Shown here: positions 1-5,287 of the stretch, piece after piece
How the letters are laid out: each line of letters opens with the position of its first letter
Position numbering within the stretch: position 1 is the first letter of the stretch
NCBI GenBank assembly: GCA_021780545.1
Contig: JAJXYP010000010.1
Span: 1 to 5,287 of the forward strand
DNA from: a bacterium
Lineage (GTDB): Bacteria; Patescibacteriota; Minisyncoccia; UBA6257; 2-01-FULL-56-20
Length of the DNA: 5,287 nucleotides
Direction of reading: 5' to 3'
Position numbers and translations under genes: made by a program
Notes under the pieces: generated by a model
The model's database searches: none
Told to the model about the DNA's origin: nothing
Seen by the model: only the letters and a program-made list of their open reading frames with translations

Positions 1-1
1 T

Positions 2-34
2 AAAAAATCGACCGATAGCACGGTCGATTTTTTT
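2..34. terminator. Bidirectional intrinsic terminator
   Basis: A perfect 13-bp inverted repeat (2-14 with 21-33) closes a 6-base loop (15-20). The inner stem is GC-rich (TCGACCG/CGGTCGA) and its outer part is an A-tract facing a T-tract, so each strand has a stem followed by a run of U in RNA. It lies 13 bases past the stop codon of the leftward HD-domain gene and should end its transcript. The symmetry means it could also stop a rightward transcript arriving from beyond the left edge, which suggests a convergent neighbour there, though that gene is not visible. Confidence 0.9.
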
Positions 35-46
35 ATCATCAGCTTT

Positions 47-1363
47 TTACGCCGCGAGCACCCGTTCGATGATTTTTTTCGCGATTCGGGGTTCGCTCAG
101 GCGTCGCCGATGGGGTTCTGTCGCGCAGACGCGGAAGGCGAGGTACGAACGGCCGACTTCGGCGATGTTTTTGAAATGCGCAGGGTAGCGGGCCCTGAGC
201 GAAGCGAACCGGCTCCGGCGTCCGCGCGGACCCGACGGTCCTTCGTAGATCAAAATATCCTGCGCCTCGAACCGTTCGGTGCTCGAAATGGGAACGACGA
301 GGACGGCGGTTGCGGGTACGCCGGCGATGGTGGCGATATCTTGTTCCGCGGTTTCGAGTCCTGTCTGGTTGGTCTCGTCGAGCGCGGGATTCTGCGCCAG
401 GCGGTCGATGACCCGGTCGCTTTCGCCGCGCACGACAATCCGCTTGCCGGTCAGTGCGCCGCTCCGGTCGAAGCCCGCCGTCCGGATAACGACGGCTTCT
501 CGGAAGAGGCGCCGGTCACGGAGATTTTCATAGAGGGCGACGACGATAGGTTCTCGCGATACCCGCATCAGGCCGGTGAGTTCGGAGTCGGTGAGTCCGA
601 CGAGCTCGTCCGGCACGAGCTCTCCCGCCGCGATCAGATGGTGCACTATTTTTTGAACCATGCGTTGCGCGATCGCGGATGTTTTCCGGAGGTAAACGTT
701 CTTATAGATTTTCAGATAGTAGTTCTGCGCTTCGACGGCGTTGTCGATCGCTTTTTCGTCGATCGCAAGATGGCCGTCGATGAAATAAATATGTTCGCGA
801 AGGTAATCGACGCCGGTGGGGCGCGAGAGGATGGTGAAGAGGCCGTCGCGTTCGAGGTAGTCGAGTTTCTCCATGCCAAGATTTTTATCGCTTACGGCGA
901 GGTGCAGGGGATCGCGATGCGACGCCATTCGTTCGAGAAGCTTGAAGTCGATGCCGGACGCCTCGATTTCCTTCCGGCGCCGCCGGATGATGGCCAAGCT
1001 AATTGCGCTGTTCGCGCTCATTCCCCTGATGCCGGGCGGCATCGGGCAGAATAGTTCAGTGACATGGGAAAACGGCGGATGTCCGATGTCGTGGTAGAGC
1101 GCATAGCCGGCCAGCGCGTCGGACTCCCGCCGCCCGATCATGCGGCGCTCAATCCATCGCCGCGCGAGTTCGCGGGTGGCGTGGTAGGCGCCGAGTGAGT
1201 GCGCCTTCCGGGTGTGCGTGGCGGACGGATAGACGAGGTGCGACATGCCGAGCTGGCGTTTGTCGCCGAGCGCTTGGAATTCGCGCGTTTCAATCATCGG
1301 CAGGACCGGCCGGACATCAATGATGCCATAGATGGGATCCGCGATTACTTTGGGCGCCTGCAT
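47..1363 (-). CDS. HD-domain phosphohydrolase (YwfO/SAMHD1-like, COG1078 type)
   Basis: 438 residues, close to the family's usual 400-440. Members are cytosolic metal-dependent enzymes that hydrolyse (d)NTPs or related nucleotides. The N-terminus VIADPIYGIIDV followed by REFQALGDKRQLG and YPSATHTRKAHSLGAYH (45-61) is the typical opening. H55 and the HD pair H91-D92 in ALYHDIGHPPFSH (88-100) are the first metal ligands. The segment MEKLDYLERD (164-173) matches the SAMHD1 stretch DKWDYFARD, but Glu165 sits where the fourth ligand Asp311 is expected. Residues 114-122 (GMSANSAIS) lack the usual His-Glu pair, and Glu103 replaces an Asp after the HD motif. About 210-250 is the helical YYLKIYKNVYLRK region; the C-terminal part is less conserved. 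The start at 1363 was chosen because it places DPIYG where the family has it; a longer frame to 1558 would run antisense into gatB. No Shine-Dalgarno precedes it. Substrate unknown; family call sure, activity not. Confidence 0.9.
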   Translation of the reverse strand: MQAPKVIADPIYGIIDVRPVLPMIETREFQALGDKRQLGMSHLVYPSATHTRKAHSLGAYHATRELARRWIERRMIGRRESDALAGYALYHDIGHPPFSHVTELFCPMPPGIRGMSANSAISLAIIRRRRKEIEASGIDFKLLERMASHRDPLHLAVSDKNLGMEKLDYLERDGLFTILSRPTGVDYLREHIYFIDGHLAIDEKAIDNAVEAQNYYLKIYKNVYLRKTSAIAQRMVQKIVHHLIAAGELVPDELVGLTDSELTGLMRVSREPIVVALYENLRDRRLFREAVVIRTAGFDRSGALTGKRIVVRGESDRVIDRLAQNPALDETNQTGLETAEQDIATIAGVPATAVLVVPISSTERFEAQDILIYEGPSGPRGRRSRFASLRARYPAHFKNIAEVGRSYLAFRVCATEPHRRRLSEPRIAKKIIERVLAA

Positions 1364-1369
1364 GGTTCC

Positions 1370-1397
1370 ATTAAAGCATGCTTGAGGGCGCCGGCAA
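1370..1397 (-). promoter_or_regulatory. Candidate sigma70-type promoter of the HD-domain gene
   Basis: On the minus strand TTGCCG (1397-1392) is followed after 16 bases by TTTAAT (1375-1370). These match the -35 and -10 consensus at 4/6 and 5/6 positions, although the strongly conserved A at the second -10 position is T. The -10 ends 6 bases before the ATG at 1363, so the predicted transcription start falls on or next to the start codon, giving a leaderless mRNA. It is called by eye from consensus alone. Confidence 0.42.
1374..1383. repeat. Perfect 10-bp palindrome between divergent genes
   Basis: AAGCATGCTT is its own reverse complement. It lies in the 57-bp divergent region, overlapping the last bases of the gatB -35 on one side and the start of the HD gene's -10 on the other. 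That position would suit an operator that affects both promoters, but no regulator gene is visible and a 10-bp palindrome can arise by chance. Confidence 0.35.
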
Positions 1398-1410
1398 AAT
1401 CGGTTACTAT
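1382..1410 (+). promoter_or_regulatory. Candidate sigma70-type promoter of gatB
   Basis: TTGAGG (1382-1387) and TACTAT (1405-1410) are separated by the optimal 17 bases. Each matches consensus at 4/6 positions, including the TTG of the -35 and the TA...T of the -10. Only 10 bases separate the -10 from the gatB ATG, so the transcript should begin near 1417, leaving about 4 leader bases and no room for a ribosome binding site. The element interleaves with the opposing promoter of the HD gene. Confidence 0.5.
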
Positions 1411-1420
1411 CAATGCATCC

Positions 1421-2830
1421 ATGAGCGACTATCAGCCCACGATCGGCCTCGAAATCCATGCACAGCTCCGCACGCGGACGAAAATGTTCTGTGATTCGGT
1501 GAATGATTCCGACGAGCGGCATCCGAATACGAATGTCTGTCCGGTGTGCCTTGGGCATCCGGGAACCTTACCGGTGCCGAATCGCGCGGCGATAGAGAAT
1601 GTTATCCGCGTCGGCCTGGCGCTTGGCGGCCGCATCAATGGCGCCGTGAAATTCGACCGCAAAAATTATTTCTATCCCGACCTGCCGAAGGCCTATCAGA
1701 TTTCCCAGTACGACCGGCCGCTCGTTGAGGGCGGGACGTTGCAGGGCGTTCGGATCCGGCGCGTCCATCTCGAGGAGGATACCGCCGATTTGCGCCACGA
1801 AGGCGGCGTTTCGCTCGTTGATTTCAACCGGTCCGGCGTGCCGCTGATGGAGCTGGTGACGGAGCCGGATTTCCGGGATGCCGATGCGGTAGCTGCTTTC
1901 GCCCGCGAACTGCAGTTGATTCTCCGTTATCTCGGCGTTTCGGCGGCGGACATGGAAAAGGGCCAGATGCGGATTGAGGCGAATGTAAGTCTCAATATGG
2001 GAACAAAAGTCGAACTGAAGAACATTAATTCGTTTCGGGCGGTGCGCGACGCAATCGAGTACGAGCTTCGGCGGCAGGAGGATGTGATTGCGGGCGGCGG
2101 GGCCGTCTCGCAGGAAACCCGCGGCTGGGACGAAGCGAAGCGGAAGACAGTAACCCAGCGTTCCAAAGAAGAGGCGCACGACTACCGTTATTTTCCGGAT
2201 CCCGATCTGCCGCCGTTCGACACGGCTATCTTCGATCCGGAAACGCTCCGCTATTCGCTGCCGGAACTGCCGGCGGCGCGGCGCGAGCGGTTTGTCCGGG
2301 AATATTCTCTCGATGCCCAGCAGACAGAGGCGCTGGTCGCCGATCCCGACCTGGCAAAATTTTACGAAGAGGCCATTTCCGAGCTGCGCAGCCGGCTGTC
2401 TGCGGGAGGTGAAGCGGCCCTCTATAATTACCTTACGTCCGATTTGCGCGGTTTGATGAACCAGGCGGCAGTTTCCTTCGCCGACCTCAAGATATCGCCC
2501 GAGGGGCTGGCGCACCTCGCGGTGCTTATTGAATTAAAAAAGGTTACAAGCCGCCAAGCCAAGGATATTCTTGCGGCGATGTTTCGGACCGGCGCCGATC
2601 CCGAAGAAATCGTGAAGAGCGAAGGGATCGGCATTTCGGAAAATACGGATGAAATTCAGGCGGTCGTTGCGGCGGTCGTCGCCGGAGAAAAGGCGGCCGT
2701 TGATGATTACCGTAAAGGAAAAACTGCCAGTTTGCAGTTCTTGATCGGCAAGGGAATGGCAAAGCTTAAGGGGCGCGCCCGGCCGGAAATGTTGAAGGAT
2801 TTGTTCGAGCGCATGCTTCGGGAGGAATGA
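1421..2830 (+). CDS. gatB: Asp-tRNA(Asn)/Glu-tRNA(Gln) amidotransferase subunit B
   Basis: 469 residues, full length for GatB. With GatA (glutaminase) and GatC it forms the cytosolic GatCAB complex; GatB phosphorylates the mischarged Glu or Asp on tRNA and supports transfer of ammonia to give Gln-tRNA(Gln) or Asn-tRNA(Asn). The N-terminal catalytic cradle opens with PTIGLEIHAQL (6-16), then PNTNVCPVCLGHPGTLPVPN (35-54), KNYFYPDLPKAYQISQYD (81-98), HLEEDTA (116-122), the family signature VDFNRSGVPLMELVTEPD (133-150), and KGQMRIEANVS and VELKNINSF (180-205). Acidic residues in GLEIH, HLEED and MELV belong to the kinase site. Cys24, Cys40 and Cys43 look like part of the zinc motif of some GatBs, which has a fourth Cys not seen here. 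The Yqey-like tRNA-binding tail spans about 315-469. The start at 1421 gives the canonical N-terminus; there is no Shine-Dalgarno. gatA and gatC are not in the window, so gatB appears monocistronic, converging on miaA. Confidence 0.97.
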   Translation: MSDYQPTIGLEIHAQLRTRTKMFCDSVNDSDERHPNTNVCPVCLGHPGTLPVPNRAAIENVIRVGLALGGRINGAVKFDRKNYFYPDLPKAYQISQYDRPLVEGGTLQGVRIRRVHLEEDTADLRHEGGVSLVDFNRSGVPLMELVTEPDFRDADAVAAFARELQLILRYLGVSAADMEKGQMRIEANVSLNMGTKVELKNINSFRAVRDAIEYELRRQEDVIAGGGAVSQETRGWDEAKRKTVTQRSKEEAHDYRYFPDPDLPPFDTAIFDPETLRYSLPELPAARRERFVREYSLDAQQTEALVADPDLAKFYEEAISELRSRLSAGGEAALYNYLTSDLRGLMNQAAVSFADLKISPEGLAHLAVLIELKKVTSRQAKDILAAMFRTGADPEEIVKSEGIGISENTDEIQAVVAAVVAGEKAAVDDYRKGKTASLQFLIGKGMAKLKGRARPEMLKDLFERMLREE

Positions 2831-2841
2831 CTTTAGCGCGG

Positions 2842-3837
2842 CTATTCGTCGGCGTTCGCGGGTGATTGGCCGAGAAATGCCGCAGTAAGGCGGATGGCTG
2901 TTTCTGCGTCGGCAACCCAGCGGATGCCGGCGTCTTTTCGGAACCAGGTCATCTGGCGTTTGGCAAAGTGCCAGGTGTTGAGTTTCATGGCGGCGACGGC
3001 TTCAGGGAGCGTTGCGCGTCCGTCGAGATATTCGATGATTTCCCGGTAGCCGATGGCGTCGAAAGCGGCCGGAGGCGATCCGTCGGCCGCGCGGAAGCGC
3101 GATGCGAGTGCGCGAACTTCGCCGACGAGATTGTCAGATATCATTTCGTCGATGCGCCGATTGATCCGTTCGCGGAGGACGTCCGGCGGATGACCAATGC
3201 CGAGCTTGAGCGTTTCATAGCGCGGCGTTCCCGTGCGCCGCTGGGCGGTGAACGGTTTACCCGTTGCGATCGCGACTTCGAGGGCGCGGACGACGCGCCG
3301 CGGATTCTTTGGATCGACGATATACGCGGCTTCGGGGTCGAGAGCGACCAGGCGGTCAAAAATTGCGGCGAGGCCGCGGGCGGCAATGTCGGCTTCGATG
3401 CCGCGCCGGATTTCGGGGTCGGCTTCTATTTTGGGTAGGTCAAGATTTTCAACAACCGCTTTGACGTAGAGTCCGGTGCCTCCCGCAAGAATCGGCACCT
3501 CGCCGCGCCGGATGATGTCCGTAATCGCGGCGTCCGCTTCGCGCTTGAAATCGGCAACCGAATAATCTGCGTCCGGATCCCGTATATCGACGAGGTGGTG
3601 GCGGATGCCGGAAGAATAGTAAACCGGTACGCCCCAGCCGCTCACGGCACCGGCGTTGGCTGCGCCCGGACCGCCGGCGTCGCGAGGCGCTTTTGCCGTA
3701 CCGATATCCATGCCGCGGTAGATTTGGCGGGAGTCGGCTGAAACAATTTCACCGCCGAAAGCGCGGGCGATTGCGATGGCAAGCGCCGTTTTCCCGCTCG
3801 CGGTCGGTCCGACGACGGCGATCAGTTTCGGCGGCAT
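2842..3837 (-). CDS. miaA: tRNA dimethylallyltransferase
   Basis: 331 residues. MiaA transfers a dimethylallyl group from DMAPP to N6 of A37 in tRNAs that read codons starting with U, improving codon-anticodon stability. Visible motifs are the P-loop GPTASGKT (10-17), SADSRQIYRGMDIGTAK (33-49) with the catalytic Asp35, HHLVDIRDPDADYSVADF (80-97), AGGTGLYVKA (118-127), NPRRVVRALEV (178-188), AIGYREIIEYL (261-271) and TWHFAKRQMTWFRK (288-301). Between GTAK and HHLVDI, roughly 50-79, is a Gly/Ala-rich stretch some 20 residues longer than in E. coli MiaA, where the link is only about ten residues. The ATG at 3837 lies 6 bases after the thrS stop, and the upstream bases (AAACCGCA) hold no Shine-Dalgarno, so it is probably co-transcribed with thrS and translated by coupling or reinitiation. 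It ends with TAG 11 bases from the gatB stop, with no terminator in between. Confidence 0.96.
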   Translation of the reverse strand: MPPKLIAVVGPTASGKTALAIAIARAFGGEIVSADSRQIYRGMDIGTAKAPRDAGGPGAANAGAVSGWGVPVYYSSGIRHHLVDIRDPDADYSVADFKREADAAITDIIRRGEVPILAGGTGLYVKAVVENLDLPKIEADPEIRRGIEADIAARGLAAIFDRLVALDPEAAYIVDPKNPRRVVRALEVAIATGKPFTAQRRTGTPRYETLKLGIGHPPDVLRERINRRIDEMISDNLVGEVRALASRFRAADGSPPAAFDAIGYREIIEYLDGRATLPEAVAAMKLNTWHFAKRQMTWFRKDAGIRWVADAETAIRLTAAFLGQSPANADE

Positions 3838-3843
3838 TGCGGT

Positions 3844-5287
3844 TTAATGCGTTCGCGCGACGGTTTCGTCGGCGAGATGTTTGGCGAATGCTTCGATAGG
3901 CATAGTGCCTTCGTCGCCCCGACGGCTTCGCACGGAAACCGTGCGCTGGGTCTGCTCTTTTTCTCCGACGACTATGACATAGGGGATTTTCGATAGCTCG
4001 GCTTCCCGGATGCGGCGGCCGAGCGATTCGACGGCTTCGAATAGTTCGATTCGAATAGCATTGCCGCGAACCGGACTGTTTCCGGCTTTTTCCCGCAATT
4101 CGTTCGCGACTTCGTTGGCGTAATCAGCGAACTTGTCGCTTACTGGCAGGATTGCCGCCTGCACCGGCGCGAGCCAGACCGGGAAGGCGCCAGCCGTGTG
4201 TTCGATGAGAACCGAAAGAAACCGCTCGATCGATCCCATGATGGCAGCGTGAATCATGACTATCCGTTCCCGCTCTCCCTTTTCGTTGATACAAAAGAGA
4301 TCAAACCGTTCCGGCTGGTTCATGTCGAGTTGGATGGTGGCAACTTGCCATTCGCGGCCGAGCGCATCTTTTGCCATAAAATCGAGCTTCGGTCCGTAGA
4401 AGGCGGCTTCACCAACGCCTTCGAACCACATGATTTTTTCGGTTTCCTGTTTCGCCGTTACGATTTCGCGCAGCATATCTTCCGCAACCGCCCAGCGATC
4501 TTTGTCCCCCAGATACTGTTCGGGATGCATAGGATCGCTCAGGGAAAGCCGTACCCGCATAACAAAACCGAACGCGCCGTAAAATTCGCGTATAATGTCC
4601 CAGACCTTCAGGAATTCATTCTTTACCTGCGACATGCGGCAGAAGACGTGGGCGTCGTCCTGCGTGAACGCGCGGACCCGGGAAAGGCCGGAAAGTTCGC
4701 CGGATTGCTCGTCGCGATAGCACATCGTCGAATTGGCGTAGCGCTGGGGAAGTTCTCGGTAGCTCCACTGTCTGCGGGCATAAATTTGAGCGTGATGCGG
4801 GCAGTTCATCGGCTTCATGGCGAATTCGTGGCCTTCGCGCGTCGTGATGCGAAAAAGCTCGTCTTTGAATTTATCCCAGTGGCCGCTCGTTATATAGAGG
4901 TCTTTTTTGGTGATATGGGGGATTTCCACTTTGCTGTAGCCGCGGGCCCTGCGGAGCTCCCAGACGAAATCGTCGAGCAGGTTTCGGACGAGCGTTCCCT
5001 TCGGCGTCCAAAGCGGCAGACCGGGCCCCACGAGCTCGGAAAAAGTGAAGAGGTCGAGCTGCTGCCCCAGTTTTTTATGATCGCGCCGTTCGGCTTCCTC
5101 GCGCATTGCGAGGAAGGCGTCGAGGTCGGTTTTTGTCGCGAAGGCGAGGCCGTAGATACGCTGTAGCATGGGATTTTTTTCGCTGCCGCGCCAGTAGGCG
5201 CCCGCAATTTTATCGAGCATGAACGCGTCGGCCGGAATTTCTCCGGTGTTTTCGATGTGGCCGCCGCGGCAGAGATCGCTGAAGACG
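3844..5287 (-). CDS. thrS: Threonyl-tRNA synthetase, N-terminus beyond window
   Basis: 480 residues are visible; by comparison with E. coli ThrRS (642 aa) about 175 residues (TGS domain and most of the editing domain) lie past the right edge. ThrRS is a class II synthetase that charges tRNA(Thr) with Thr and clears Ser-tRNA(Thr). Numbering visible residues, 1-34 are the end of the editing domain, with the Cys-His pair of DLCRGGH (4-10), where the usual GPH is GGH. Next come GAYWRG (29-34) and NPMLQRIYG (38-46). The catalytic core has zinc ligands Cys162 in KPMNCPHH, His213 in TQDDAH and His346 in MIHAAIMGS; motif 2 is CYRDEQSGEL (189-198) and motif 3 IMGSIERF (349-356). The anticodon-binding domain starts near WLAPVQ (371) and carries about eight extra residues near 401-408. 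An ATG at 5220 is internal, not the start, because conserved sequence continues upstream of it. It is the first visible gene of an operon with miaA. Confidence 0.98.
   Translation of the reverse strand, partial: VFSDLCRGGHIENTGEIPADAFMLDKIAGAYWRGSEKNPMLQRIYGLAFATKTDLDAFLAMREEAERRDHKKLGQQLDLFTFSELVGPGLPLWTPKGTLVRNLLDDFVWELRRARGYSKVEIPHITKKDLYITSGHWDKFKDELFRITTREGHEFAMKPMNCPHHAQIYARRQWSYRELPQRYANSTMCYRDEQSGELSGLSRVRAFTQDDAHVFCRMSQVKNEFLKVWDIIREFYGAFGFVMRVRLSLSDPMHPEQYLGDKDRWAVAEDMLREIVTAKQETEKIMWFEGVGEAAFYGPKLDFMAKDALGREWQVATIQLDMNQPERFDLFCINEKGERERIVMIHAAIMGSIERFLSVLIEHTAGAFPVWLAPVQAAILPVSDKFADYANEVANELREKAGNSPVRGNAIRIELFEAVESLGRRIREAELSKIPYVIVVGEKEQTQRTVSVRSRRGDEGTMPIEAFAKHLADETVARTH

Noticed and set aside
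110..1054. A 314-codon open frame on the plus strand
   Set aside because: It is fully antisense to the conserved HD-domain gene, has no recognisable motif, and is explained by GC-rich codon use in the real gene.
1199..1420. A 74-codon upstream extension of the gatB frame
   Set aside because: It is antisense to the N-terminal part of the HD-domain gene, and GatB proteins begin just before the GLEIH motif, as from 1421.
1364..1420. A small RNA, riboswitch or T-box leader in the divergent region
   Set aside because: With 57 bases filled by two promoter-like elements there is no room for a structured leader, and no T-box or aptamer motif is visible.
1364..1558. A 65-codon upstream extension of the HD-domain frame
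   Set aside because: It runs antisense through the promoter region and the first 46 codons of gatB, shows no family similarity, and the start at 1363 gives the normal N-terminus.
1568..2515. A 315-codon open frame on the minus strand
   Set aside because: It lies antisense inside gatB, is unrecognisable as protein, and is a shadow of gatB codons.
4198..5166. A 322-codon open frame on the plus strand
   Set aside because: It is antisense to the catalytic core of thrS and has no domain or start signal of its own.
5218..5220. ATG as the start of thrS
   Set aside because: Codons upstream to the window edge stay open and encode the conserved DLCRG-x-H editing motif, so the true start is outside the window.

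Overview
The window is compact, GC-rich bacterial chromosome with no mobile element, CRISPR array, tRNA or rRNA that I can see. Four protein genes fill almost all of it, and the only non-coding stretches are a terminator at the left edge, a 57-bp divergent intergenic region, an 11-bp convergent gap and a 6-bp gap inside an operon. TGA, TAA and TAG all end genes and Trp is read from TGG, so the standard bacterial code applies; this argues against the SR1/Gracilibacteria lineages, which recode TGA. Details of ThrRS (MNCPHH, GREWQVATIQLDMN, IMGSIERFL and AGAFPVWLAPVQ) and the elongated loop of MiaA resemble, from memory, proteins of the Candidate Phyla Radiation (Patescibacteria). That placement is an inference and no search was run.

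Layout. Positions 2-34 form a bidirectional intrinsic terminator. An HD-domain phosphohydrolase of the YwfO/SAMHD1 type runs leftwards from 1363 to 47 towards it. From 1364 to 1420 lies a short divergent promoter region, and gatB (1421-2830) runs rightwards from it. gatB converges on a leftward operon, thrS then miaA (thrS enters from beyond the right edge and ends at 3844; miaA is 3837-2842).

Three of the four genes serve translation: GatB helps make Gln-tRNA(Gln) and/or Asn-tRNA(Asn) by transamidation, ThrRS charges and proofreads tRNA(Thr), and MiaA prenylates A37 of tRNAs reading UNN codons. The HD protein is the outlier; its family hydrolyses (d)NTPs, but several catalytic positions are altered here.

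The most notable points are the interleaved divergent promoters, which place both start codons at or within a few bases of the predicted transcription start (candidate leaderless mRNAs); the lack of a Shine-Dalgarno sequence at all three visible starts; and the substituted active site of the HD protein. I found no convincing new multi-gene system; most of the window is ordinary core genome.
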